A stretch of 33,079 nucleotides of DNA from Streptomyces sp. MBT65 (GTDB lineage: Bacteria > Actinomycetota > Actinomycetes > Streptomycetales > Streptomycetaceae), in NCBI RefSeq assembly GCF_016612545.1, contig NZ_JAENRY010000058.1, forward strand, positions 517-33,595, read 5' to 3'. Position numbers and translations under genes: made by a program. Below, piece after piece: positions 1-6,677 of this stretch (position 1 is the first letter of the stretch; each line of letters begins with the position of its first letter). The notes below the pieces were generated by a model. That model had not been told where the DNA came from. It ran no database searches and worked only from the letters and a program-made list of their open reading frames with translations.

Positions 1-254
1 ACCGGCGGCTGGCCTCCGACCCGGCACCCGCGTCGGGCAGCGACGAGCCCAAGGCGCCCCAACTCACCGACAGGGAAACCGAAGTACTGCGCCTGGTCGC
101 CAAGGGCCTGAGCTACAAGCAGATCGCCGAACGCCTGGTCATCTCGCACCGCACGGTCCAGAACCACGTCCAGAACACCCTGGGCAAGCTCCAGTTGCAC
201 AACCGGGTGGAGCTGGTGCGGTACGCGATCGAGCGCGGCCTGGACGACGCGTAG
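1..254 (+). CDS. LuxR/NarL-type response regulator, C-terminal part (5' end outside window)
   Basis: The reading frame is open from base 3 to the TAG at 252-254 and gives about 83 residues. The visible part is a LuxR/NarL-type helix-turn-helix: LTDRETEVLRLVAKGLSYKQ, then IAERLVISHRTVQNHVQNTL, then KLQLHNRVELVRYAIERGL. The TDRE-EVL opening, the IA--L--S--TV--H recognition helix and the KL----R-E-V ending are all typical. A receiver domain would be expected upstream, outside the window, so the response-regulator assignment is family knowledge and not seen. The linker before the HTH is Pro/Ala/Ser-rich. The target is unknown. The downstream pfkA has its own 144-nt intergenic region and is probably not cotranscribed. 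Confidence 0.88.
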   Translation, partial: RRLASDPAPASGSDEPKAPQLTDRETEVLRLVAKGLSYKQIAERLVISHRTVQNHVQNTLGKLQLHNRVELVRYAIERGLDDA

Positions 255-287
255 CCGGACCGGTAGATCAACTCCCCGACAATTCAA

Positions 288-365
288 CGGAATTGATCAC
301 GGAACTCGCATCGGAATTGACCTTCCCGCCCATCCCTCTGTGACCTGGATCACCATTAGCGTGGC
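288..365. promoter_or_regulatory. pfkA upstream region: direct repeats and a dyad
   Basis: The 144-nt gap before pfkA holds two copies of CGGAATTGA (288-296 and 312-320, 24 bp apart). A small dyad GTGA-CCTGGA-TCAC lies at 340-353, and a -10-like TAGCGT at 357-362. The spacing of the direct repeats suits a DNA-binding protein that contacts the same face of the helix. No regulator can be named from the sequence. Confidence 0.3.
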
Positions 366-398
366 TGTCACAGGAAACTGCGGCGAAGGGAATTTTCC

Positions 399-1427
399 AT
401 GCGCGTCGGAGTACTGACCGGAGGCGGCGACTGCCCCGGACTCAACGCCGTCATCCGGGGCATCGTCCGCAAGGGCGTCCAGGAGTTCGGCTACGACTTC
501 GTCGGCTACCGGGACGGCTGGCGAGGTCCGCTCGAAGGTGACACCGTCCGTCTCGACATCCCCGCCGTGCGCGGCATCCTGCCCCGCGGCGGCACCATCC
601 TCGGCTCCTCCCGCACCAACCCGCTGAAGCTGGAGAACGGCATCGGCCGGATCAAGGCCAACCTCGCCGCGCAGGAGGTCGACGCGCTCATCGTGATCGG
701 CGGCGAGGACACCCTCGGGGTGGCCGCGCGGCTCTCGGACGAGTACGGCGTGCCGTGCGTCGGCGTACCGAAGACCATCGACAACGACCTGTCCGCCACC
801 GACTACACCTTCGGCTTCGACACCGCCGTGGGCATCGCCACCGAGGCCATCGACCGGCTGCACACCACCGCCGAGTCGCACATGCGGGTCCTGGTCTGCG
901 AGGTCATGGGCCGGCACGCCGGCTGGATCGCCATCCACTCCGGCCTGGCCGGCGGCGCCAACGTCATCCTCATCCCCGAGCAGCGCTTCGACGTCGACCA
1001 GGTGTGCGGCTGGATCACGTCCCGCTTCAAGGCGTCGTACGCCCCGATCGTGGTCGTCGCGGAGGGGGCCATGCCCAAGGACGGCGAGGTCGTGCTGAAG
1101 GACGGGACCCTCGACTCCTTCGGGCACGTCCGGCTGTCCGGCGTCGGCGAGTGGCTGGCCAAGGAGATCGAGAAGCGCACCGGCAAGGAGGCCCGCACCA
1201 CCGTCCTCGGCCACATCCAGCGCGGCGGCACCCCCAGCGCCTTCGACCGCTGGCTCGCCACCCGCTTCGGCCTGCACGCCATCGAGGCCGTCCGCGACGG
1301 CGACTTCGGCAAGATGGTCGCCCTGCGCGGCACGGACATCGTCCGCGTACCGATCGCGGAGGCCACGGCCCAACTCAAGACGGTCGACCCGAAGTTGTAC
1401 GAGGAGGTCGGGGTGTTCTTCGGCTGA
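399..1427 (+). CDS. pfkA: 6-phosphofructokinase, group III (likely PPi-type active site)
   Basis: Phosphorylates fructose 6-phosphate at C1, the committed step of glycolysis, in the cytoplasm. It has 342 residues, the usual length for actinobacterial group III enzymes. Visible motifs are the N-terminal VGVLTGGGDCPGLNAVI phosphate loop, GGEDT at 101-105, PKTIDND at 124-130 with catalytic Asp128, and MGRHAG at 170-175. Phosphoryl-donor choice in this family tracks two positions (E. coli numbering 104 and 124). ATP enzymes carry Gly at 104, while PPi enzymes carry Asp104 with Lys124. This protein has Asp104 and Lys125 (the 124 equivalent), which is the PPi-type pair. That preference is inferred. 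The ATG is set by GAAGGGA about 8 nt upstream. Streptomyces usually has several pfkA paralogs, so this copy may have a specialised or reversible role. Confidence 0.95.
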   Translation: MRVGVLTGGGDCPGLNAVIRGIVRKGVQEFGYDFVGYRDGWRGPLEGDTVRLDIPAVRGILPRGGTILGSSRTNPLKLENGIGRIKANLAAQEVDALIVIGGEDTLGVAARLSDEYGVPCVGVPKTIDNDLSATDYTFGFDTAVGIATEAIDRLHTTAESHMRVLVCEVMGRHAGWIAIHSGLAGGANVILIPEQRFDVDQVCGWITSRFKASYAPIVVVAEGAMPKDGEVVLKDGTLDSFGHVRLSGVGEWLAKEIEKRTGKEARTTVLGHIQRGGTPSAFDRWLATRFGLHAIEAVRDGDFGKMVALRGTDIVRVPIAEATAQLKTVDPKLYEEVGVFFG

Positions 1428-1445
1428 ACCCCGGCCACGTTCCCG

Positions 1446-1535
1446 ACGCCGGACGGTCATCATCAGCCCGTCCGGCGTTTGAGGACGAGGCCCCTTCAGG
1501 GCCGAAGCGGGGGTCCGGGGGCGCAGCCCCTGGAC
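1446..1535. terminator. Multi-hairpin intergenic module, likely bidirectional terminator
   Basis: Three hairpins lie between convergent pfkA and the anthranilate synthase gene. One has an 11-bp perfect stem (1446-1456 with 1468-1478, 11-nt loop). The second is GGCCC-cttca-GGGCC at 1489-1503. The third is an imperfect hairpin at 1513-1535 around GGGC-gca-GCCC. From memory, this kind of block is a common repetitive intergenic sequence in Streptomyces genomes; only one copy is seen here. Confidence 0.65.
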
Positions 1536-1546
1536 GGCGCGTCCGC

Positions 1547-3409
1547 CTACGAGAACGTGCTCGTGCCGCGCAACTGCCCCACCAACTCCCGTACGACCGC
1601 CGCCCCGTTGAGCGTCAGCACGGACTCCGGGTGGAACTGCACCCCGGCGAACCCCGGCCCCCGCAGCGCATGCACCTCGTCCGACCCGCTCCGGCTCAAC
1701 TCCACACCGTGCGCGAGCAGTTCGGCGGCCGCCTCGTCGTCACACCGCGCCACGAAGCTGTTGTAGAAACCGACGGTCTCCTCCCGCCCGAACAACTCGA
1801 TCACCGTCTGCGCCCCTTGGTACGGAACCTCCTTCCGTACGATGTCCAGGCCCAGCTCCGCCGCGATCAACTCGTGCCCGAGGCACACGCCGAGGACACC
1901 GTGCCGGTTCGCCCGGAGGACCTCGGCGGTCAGCGCCCGCAGGAACCGCATCTTCGGGTCGGCCGTGTCGGAGGGGTCACCCGGTCCGGGGCCCAGCACC
2001 ACGGGCCCCTCGTGCGCGAGCACCGCCTCCCGCAGCCCCTCCTCGTCGTAGCGCCGGACGGTCACCTCGAGCCCGCTCGACCGCAGGACGTGCGCGAGCA
2101 TCGCCGTGAAGGTGTCCTCCCCGTCGACGACCAGCGCGTGCCCGCCCAGCTCCTCGGACCGCTCCTGCATCCGCAGCCAGAAGGGGGCGAGAGAGGTGCG
2201 GCGACCGTCCAGCGCGGCCCGCACCCGGGGGTCGTCGGCCAGCCGGGGGCGCGTGCTCTCCTCGCGCGGCCGGGACGGTCGTACGCCCAGGGCCGCCAGC
2301 ACTCCCGCCGCCTTCGCGTGGGTCTCCGCGACCTCGCCCGCCGGGTCGGAGCCACGGACGAGGGTCGCGCCGACCGGCACCCGCAGCCGGCCGGCCGGGT
2401 CGATGTCGGCGGTGCGGATGAGGATGGGGGAGTCGAGGGTCTGCGCGCCGCCGGAGTCGCGGCCGAGCAGGGCGAGGGCGCCCGCGTAGTAGCCGCGCCC
2501 GCCGACCTCGTGCCGCTCGATGACCCGGCAGGCGTTCTGCACGGGCGAGCCGGTGACGGTCGCCGCGAACATCGTCTCCTTCAGGACCTCACGCACATCC
2601 AGCGAGGACCGGCCGCGCAACTCGTACTCCGTGTGCGCGAGATGGGCCATCTCCTTCAGCCGGGGCCCGACCACGACCCCGCCCATGTCGCCGACCGTGC
2701 ACATCATCTTGAGCTCCTCGTCGACGACCATCGACAGCTCCTCGATCTCCTTGCCGTCGGCGAGGAAGTCCAACAGGTGCTCGGGCGTGGGCCCTTCGGC
2801 CGGATAGCGGTACGTCCCGCTGATCGGGTTCATGACGACCGTCCCGCCGGACATCCGGACGTGCACCTCGGGACTCGCGCCCACGAGCGTGCGCTCACCC
2901 GTGTGCACGACGAACGTCCAGTACGCACCCCGCTCACCCACCAGCAGCCGCCGGAACAACGCCAGCGCCTCGGCCCTGCCGTACCCCGGGATCTCGCCCT
3001 CGTACGTCCGCCGGATGACGAAGTTGGCGCCCTCGCCGCGCCCGATCTCCTCCCGCAGCACCCGCCCGACGATCTCGCCGTACGCCTCGTCGTCGACGTC
3101 GAAGCCACCGCCCTCGACCCGGACGTCGTGCGCGGGCAGCTGCTCCAGGGCGTCGGCGAGCGGGATCCCGTACGACTCCTCGGGGGTGAGGAAGGACAAC
3201 GGCGTGCCGTCGTCGCGGACGTCGAAGCCGCGCTCGCGGATCTGGCGGAAGGGGATCAGCGCCAGGCCCTCGTCGGGGAGGTCGGCGAGGCGGTCGTAGG
3301 AGACGACCGGGCCGATCATGACCTCGATCACCTCGTGGTCGTGGCCCGGGGTGCGCCGGCGCAGCAGGGCGAACGGGCGGGGATCGCGGAGCAGGTGGTC
3401 CAGATGCAT
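1547..3409 (-). CDS. trpE: Fused anthranilate synthase (component I + glutamine amidotransferase), TrpEG/PhzE-like
   Basis: A 620-residue fusion. The N-terminal ~420 residues are a chorismate-binding domain with NPISGTYR, EELKMMCTVGD, VTGSPVQNACRVIERHE and YYAGALALLG. The C-terminal ~190 residues are a class I glutamine amidotransferase with GPGPGDPSD, nucleophile Cys509 in GVCLGHE and the FHPES His593/Glu595 pair. The expected reaction is chorismate plus glutamine to anthranilate, the first step of the tryptophan branch. The N terminus begins with a FALLRRR segment, as I recall for PhzE-type fusions, and I do not see the LLES feedback motif of classical TrpE. A PhzE-like product (aminodeoxyisochorismate) is therefore a real alternative. 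The Trp-codon leader upstream argues for a tryptophan role. ATG 3409 is preferred; an in-frame GTG at 3430 lies inside the SD-like GAAGGA. Confidence 0.88.
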   Translation of the reverse strand: MHLDHLLRDPRPFALLRRRTPGHDHEVIEVMIGPVVSYDRLADLPDEGLALIPFRQIRERGFDVRDDGTPLSFLTPEESYGIPLADALEQLPAHDVRVEGGGFDVDDEAYGEIVGRVLREEIGRGEGANFVIRRTYEGEIPGYGRAEALALFRRLLVGERGAYWTFVVHTGERTLVGASPEVHVRMSGGTVVMNPISGTYRYPAEGPTPEHLLDFLADGKEIEELSMVVDEELKMMCTVGDMGGVVVGPRLKEMAHLAHTEYELRGRSSLDVREVLKETMFAATVTGSPVQNACRVIERHEVGGRGYYAGALALLGRDSGGAQTLDSPILIRTADIDPAGRLRVPVGATLVRGSDPAGEVAETHAKAAGVLAALGVRPSRPREESTRPRLADDPRVRAALDGRRTSLAPFWLRMQERSEELGGHALVVDGEDTFTAMLAHVLRSSGLEVTVRRYDEEGLREAVLAHEGPVVLGPGPGDPSDTADPKMRFLRALTAEVLRANRHGVLGVCLGHELIAAELGLDIVRKEVPYQGAQTVIELFGREETVGFYNSFVARCDDEAAAELLAHGVELSRSGSDEVHALRGPGFAGVQFHPESVLTLNGAAVVRELVGQLRGTSTFS

Positions 3410-3455
3410 GGGTCCTTGGTTCCTTCTCACTGGGAGGAACGGACCCCGGACACAC

Positions 3456-3482
3456 CGAAGGCCGCCCCTCGGGCGGCCTTCG
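3456..3482 (-). terminator. trp attenuator terminator hairpin
   Basis: A 12-bp perfect stem (3456-3467 with 3471-3482) with a 3-nt loop sits between the leader-peptide stop codon (3506) and the trpE start (3409). It has no U tract, as is common in Streptomyces. Its place after a Trp-codon leader fits the terminator arm of an attenuator. Competing antiterminator pairings were not folded. Confidence 0.75.
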
Positions 3483-3505
3483 CGGAGTACTGGGAGTACG
3501 CGCAG

Positions 3506-3562
3506 TCAGTGGGCCGCCGGATGAGCGGTCCACCACCAGTTCTGGATCGTGTGCGCGAACAT
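3506..3562 (-). CDS. trpL: Trp leader peptide (attenuation)
   Basis: An 18-codon ORF reading MFAHTIQNWWWTAHPAAH, with three consecutive TGG codons at 3530-3538, then a stop and a strong hairpin before the anthranilate synthase gene. This is the classical arrangement for ribosome-mediated attenuation: stalling at the Trp codons when Trp-tRNA is short prevents terminator formation. A trp attenuator before an anthranilate synthase gene has been described in Streptomyces venezuelae, and this is probably the equivalent. AAGGTG lies 6 nt before the ATG and could be an SD. The overlapping TAAGGT (3570-3575) also looks like a -10 seven nt upstream, which would make the transcript leaderless. Confidence 0.85.
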   Translation of the reverse strand: MFAHTIQNWWWTAHPAAH

Positions 3563-3583
3563 GCGAGGCACCTTACCCCACGC

Positions 3584-3651
3584 ACAGGTGAGCATTGGGG
3601 CGTCTCACCTGTCGAGCCGTGGGAAAACGACTCGACACGACCCCGTAATGT
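3584..3651. promoter_or_regulatory. Divergent trpL/aroH control region with two inverted repeats
   Basis: Only 96 nt separate the two starts. The region holds a perfect 9-bp-arm inverted repeat ACAGGTGAG-N11-CTCACCTGT (3584-3592 and 3604-3612). A second, overlapping repeat is GTCGAG-N14-CTCGAC (3611-3616 and 3631-3636). A -10-like TAATGT lies at 3646-3651, seven nt before the aroH GTG. The repeats could be an operator for a dimeric regulator serving both genes. Confidence 0.5.
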
Positions 3652-3658
3652 TGAGGAC

Positions 3659-5011
3659 GTGACCGTGAACGCTAAGACCAGCGCCAGCGCTGGCAACACC
3701 TGGCGAGACCTGCCCGCGGCGCAGCAGCCCGAGTACCCCGACACCGAGGCTCTGCGCGCAGTGATCGCGGAGCTCGAGTCGTATCCGCCGCTCGTCTTCG
3801 CGGGCGAGTGCGACCAGCTGCGCGCCCGGTTGGCGGCCGTCGCCAAGGGAGAGGCGTTCCTGCTCCAGGGCGGCGACTGCGCCGAGGCCTTCGACGCGGT
3901 GTCCGCCGACCACATCCGCAACAAGCTCAAGACCCTGCTCCAGATGGGCGCCGTGCTGACGTACGCCGCCTCGGTGCCGGTCGTGAAGGTCGGCCGCATC
4001 GCCGGCCAGTACTCCAAGCCGCGCTCGAAGGGCACCGAGACCCGTGACGGCGTGACGCTGCCGACGTACCGAGGCGACTCGGTCAACGGCTTCGCCTTCG
4101 ACGAGAAGTCCCGCATCCCGGACCCCGAGCGCCTGAAGCGGATGTACAACGCGTCCGCCTCCACGCTCAACCTGGTCCGCGCCTTCACCACCGGCGGCTA
4201 CGCCGACCTGCGCCAGGTGCACGCCTGGAACCAGGACTTCGTGAAGTCGTCCCCGTCCGGCCAGCGCTACGAGCAGCTCGCGCGCGAGATCGACAGCGCG
4301 CTGAACTTCATGCGGGCCTGCGGGACGGACCCGGAGGAGTTCAAGACCGTCGAGTTCTACTCCTCGCACGAGGCGCTGCTGCTGGACTACGAGTCGGCCC
4401 TGACCCGCGTCGACTCGCGCACCGGCCGGCTCTACGACGTCTCCGGGCACATGGTGTGGATCGGCGAGCGCACCCGTCAACTGGACGGCGCGCACATCGA
4501 GTTCGCCTCCCAGATCCGCAACCCGATCGGCATCAAGCTCGGCCCGACGACCACCGCCGAGGACGCGCTCCAGTACATCGAGCGCCTCGACCCGGACCGC
4601 GAGCCGGGCCGGCTCACCTTCATCGTGCGGATGGGCGCGGACAAGGTCCGCGACAAGCTGCCCGAGCTGGTCGAGAAGGTCACCGCCTCCGGCGCGACCG
4701 TCGCCTGGATCACCGACCCGATGCACGGCAACACGTACGAGGCGGCCTCCGGTCACAAGACCCGCCGCTTCGACGACGTGCTCGACGAGGTGAAGGGCTT
4801 CTTCGAGGTCCACAAGGGCCTCGGCACCCACCCGGGCGGCATCCACGTCGAGCTCACCGGTGACGATGTCACCGAGTGCGTGGGCGGCGGCGACGAGATC
4901 TTCGTCGACGATCTGCACCAGCGCTACGAGACGGCCTGCGACCCGCGCCTCAACCGCAGCCAGTCCCTTGACCTGGCCTTCCTGGTCGCCGAGATGTACA
5001 GGGACCAGTAA
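3659..5011 (+). CDS. aroH: Class II 3-deoxy-D-arabino-heptulosonate 7-phosphate synthase
   Basis: Condenses phosphoenolpyruvate with erythrose 4-phosphate, the first step of the shikimate pathway. The 450-residue length matches the class II (plant/mycobacterial) type. Visible motifs are LLQGGDCAEAF (metal-binding Cys74), KVGRIAGQYSKPRS, WIGERTRQ, GIKLGPTTT, WITDPMHGNT (metal His), GGIHVELTGDDVTEC (metal Glu) and the DPRLNRSQSL ending (metal Asp). Two in-frame GTGs compete. 3659 sits seven nt after TAATGT, implying a leaderless mRNA. 3665 has GAGGA seven nt upstream. They differ by two residues, and I prefer 3659. It is divergent from trpL/trpE, so shikimate entry and the Trp branch share one control region. 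Class II enzymes are usually feedback-inhibited by aromatic amino acids. Confidence 0.96.
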   Translation: MTVNAKTSASAGNTWRDLPAAQQPEYPDTEALRAVIAELESYPPLVFAGECDQLRARLAAVAKGEAFLLQGGDCAEAFDAVSADHIRNKLKTLLQMGAVLTYAASVPVVKVGRIAGQYSKPRSKGTETRDGVTLPTYRGDSVNGFAFDEKSRIPDPERLKRMYNASASTLNLVRAFTTGGYADLRQVHAWNQDFVKSSPSGQRYEQLAREIDSALNFMRACGTDPEEFKTVEFYSSHEALLLDYESALTRVDSRTGRLYDVSGHMVWIGERTRQLDGAHIEFASQIRNPIGIKLGPTTTAEDALQYIERLDPDREPGRLTFIVRMGADKVRDKLPELVEKVTASGATVAWITDPMHGNTYEAASGHKTRRFDDVLDEVKGFFEVHKGLGTHPGGIHVELTGDDVTECVGGGDEIFVDDLHQRYETACDPRLNRSQSLDLAFLVAEMYRDQ

Positions 5012-5033
5012 CCGTTTCACCTGTTACAGCAGT

Positions 5034-5081
5034 GTGCCGTGGGGCGGGGATCACATACGATCCCCGCCCCACGGCACTTTT
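5034..5081 (+). terminator. aroH terminator (19-bp perfect stem)
   Basis: A perfect 19-bp stem (5034-5052 with 5059-5077) with a 6-nt loop, followed by TTTT. This is a canonical intrinsic terminator 22 nt after the aroH stop. Its T tract touches the -35 of the bfd promoter. Confidence 0.93.
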
Positions 5082-5119
5082 ACAGATCCTGCGCGCCGGG
5101 TAAGGTTAGGTTGGCCTTA
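5079..5119 (+). promoter_or_regulatory. bfd promoter with iron box (IdeR/DmdR-type)
   Basis: TTTACA (5079-5084), a 16-bp spacer and TAAGGT (5101-5106) make a good promoter. The 19-mer at 5101-5119 matches the actinobacterial iron box TTAGGTTAGGCTAACCTAA at 14 of 19 positions, including a complete AGGTTAGG core. It covers the -10, so Fe2+-bound repressor should block initiation. The match was scored by eye. Confidence 0.75.
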
Positions 5120-5146
5120 TCAAGTTCCGGCGGGAGGTGAATCCGC

Positions 5147-5389
5147 GTGTACGTCTGCAGCTGCTTCCAGGTGACCGAGGCGCAGGTCCAGGAGCACGCG
5201 GGTGGGGGTGCCTGCACGCCCCGCCAGATCGCCTCCGCCTGCAAGGCCGGTACCGACTGCGGTTCGTGCGTCCGCCGGATCCAGGCGATCCTCGGCCGCG
5301 GCAGCTGCCCGCGCCGCGATCTCGCGGAAGAGGGCGCGCCGGTCTTCGCCGAACTGGCCGAATTGGCCGAGCTGGACGAGGCCGCTTAG
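5147..5389 (+). CDS. bfd: Bacterioferritin-associated ferredoxin (Bfd-like [2Fe-2S] protein)
   Basis: An 80-residue protein with the BFD-like [2Fe-2S] pattern Cys4-x-Cys6 and Cys38-x2-Cys41. In the family, Bfd docks on bacterioferritin and passes electrons that reduce core Fe(III), releasing stored iron. The GTG start has GGGAGGTG about 8 nt upstream. The promoter carries an iron box, so expression is expected in iron shortage, when stored iron is needed. The gene runs convergently into bfr with only 9 nt between stop codons and no visible terminator. The C-terminal ~25 residues are an Ala/Glu-rich tail (AELAELAEL). Confidence 0.93.
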   Translation: MYVCSCFQVTEAQVQEHAGGGACTPRQIASACKAGTDCGSCVRRIQAILGRGSCPRRDLAEEGAPVFAELAELAELDEAA

Positions 5390-5398
5390 GGGCAGACC

Positions 5399-5875
5399 CT
5401 AGCTGGGCTGCTCGATCTGCTGCGCGATGTACAGCGCCTCGCCGAGCTGCTCGATCAGCTGGAGCTGGGTGTCCAGGTAGTCGATGTGGTGCTCCTCGTC
5501 CTCGAGGATGTCCTCGAAGATGTTCGCGGACGTGATGTCGCCCTTCGTGCGCATCACCTCGATCCCGCGCTTGAGGCGGTCGATCGCCTCGACCTCCACC
5601 TGTCGGTCCGCCTGGAACATCTCGGTGACCGTCTGGCCGACCCGGACGTGGAAGAGCCGCTGGTAGTTCGGCAGACCGTCGAGCATCAGGATGCGCTCGG
5701 TGATCTTGTCCGCGTGCTTCATCTCGTCGATGGACTCTTCACGCGTGTACTTGGCGAGCTTGGTCCAGCCGTTGTTGTCCTGGATGCGGTAGTGCAGCCA
5801 GTACTGGTTGATCGCGGTCAGCTCACCGGTGAGCTGCTCGTTCAGGAACTCAAGGACCTCGGGGTCGCCCTGCAT
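5399..5875 (-). CDS. bfr: Bacterioferritin (haem-containing iron store)
   Basis: A 158-residue subunit of the 24-mer that oxidises Fe(II) and stores it as ferric mineral. All ferroxidase ligands are present at canonical positions: Glu18, Glu51, His54, Glu94, Glu127 and His130. Met52, the haem ligand, is also present (DEMKHAD). The ATG at 5875 is chosen because the MQGDPEVLEFLNEQL opening is standard and GGAAGGAG lies about 9 nt upstream; the frame stays open further upstream but without family similarity. It is convergent with its partner bfd. No iron box is seen in its own upstream region, so its control must differ from that of bfd. Confidence 0.96.
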   Translation of the reverse strand: MQGDPEVLEFLNEQLTGELTAINQYWLHYRIQDNNGWTKLAKYTREESIDEMKHADKITERILMLDGLPNYQRLFHVRVGQTVTEMFQADRQVEVEAIDRLKRGIEVMRTKGDITSANIFEDILEDEEHHIDYLDTQLQLIEQLGEALYIAQQIEQPS

Positions 5876-5952
5876 CGCAGAGGCTCCTTCCAGAAACGGG
5901 GGGACTGGCGGGTTGCGCCGCATGATTGCACCGGCGCGAAGACGTCGTCCAG

Positions 5953-5966
5953 TAAGTGCATGCTTA
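5953..5966. promoter_or_regulatory. Near-palindrome upstream of bfr
   Basis: TAAG-TGCATG-CTTA lies in the 158-nt gap between divergent bfr and the molybdoenzyme gene, about 80 nt upstream of the bfr start. It could be an operator, but it is short and matches no consensus I know. Confidence 0.2.
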
Positions 5967-6033
5967 GTAGGAGTTGCCCGAATCCGCCCAGAGCCGGTCA
6001 TGTGCACCGCCCCCCGTCTGTCAGGATGGAGCC

Positions 6034-6648
6034 ATGGGTCAGAGAGGGGTCGAACAGTCCGAGCTGCCGCCCGGCCAGCGACTTCAGCGCGGCTGGCCGG
6101 TCACGCACTACGGCCCGGTACCCAAGTTCCGCCCCGAGCGCTGGGAGTTCAGGGTCTTCGGCGCCACCGCCGACGGCGACAAGCACTGCTGGAACCACGA
6201 CGAGTTCACGGCTCTGCCCTACGACTCGGTCGTGGCCGATCTGCACTGCGTCACGAAGTTCAGCATGCTCGGCGCCGAATGGGGCGGCATCCCCGCCCGC
6301 ACGATCCTGGAGACGGCCCCGCCGTCACCCGCCGTCACCCATGTCATGGTCTGGGCCGAGTACGGCTTCAGCGCCAACCTCCGCCTCGCCGACTTCGCCG
6401 CCGAGAGCACGATTTTCGCCACCCACAAGGACGGCGAACTCCTCACCGCGGAGCACGGCTTCCCGCTCCGCCTGGTCGTCCCCCACTTGTACGCCTGGAA
6501 GGGCCCGAAGTGGGTCCGGGGCGTCGAGTACATGACGGCCGACCGGCGCGGGTTCTGGGAGGAACGCGGGTACCACAACGTCGGTGATCCCTGGCGGGAG
6601 CAGCGGTACTCGTACCAGGAGGGGCCCGGCGAGGGTCCCGAGCTGTAG
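6034..6648 (+). CDS. Sulfite-oxidase-like molybdopterin-dependent oxidoreductase
   Basis: A 204-residue protein matching the oxidoreductase molybdopterin-binding fold (SUOX type) in its short cytoplasmic form, like Bacillus YuiH. The catalytic Mo-ligand Cys is Cys72 in LHCVTKFSMLGAEWGGI. Other family marks are PVTHYGPVPKF near the N terminus, FPLRLVVPHLYAWKGPKWV and the W-ERGYH--GDPW-EQRY ending. There is no signal peptide, haem domain or dimerisation domain, so it is not a classical sulfite oxidase. The substrate is unknown. The ATG at 6034 follows GGATGGA; a longer frame from 5974 lacks similarity and an SD. It is divergent from bfr. Confidence 0.87.
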   Translation: MGQRGVEQSELPPGQRLQRGWPVTHYGPVPKFRPERWEFRVFGATADGDKHCWNHDEFTALPYDSVVADLHCVTKFSMLGAEWGGIPARTILETAPPSPAVTHVMVWAEYGFSANLRLADFAAESTIFATHKDGELLTAEHGFPLRLVVPHLYAWKGPKWVRGVEYMTADRRGFWEERGYHNVGDPWREQRYSYQEGPGEGPEL

Positions 6649-6677
6649 GCCCCCGCGGCGTCGCGAGCCCTTCGGGG

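Noticed and set aside
755..3660. Long plus-strand open frame running into aroH (over 1,400 codons)
   Set aside because: It shadows pfkA and lies antisense to trpE. The first ~970 residues are Arg/His/Pro-rich with no family character; only the aroH part is real.
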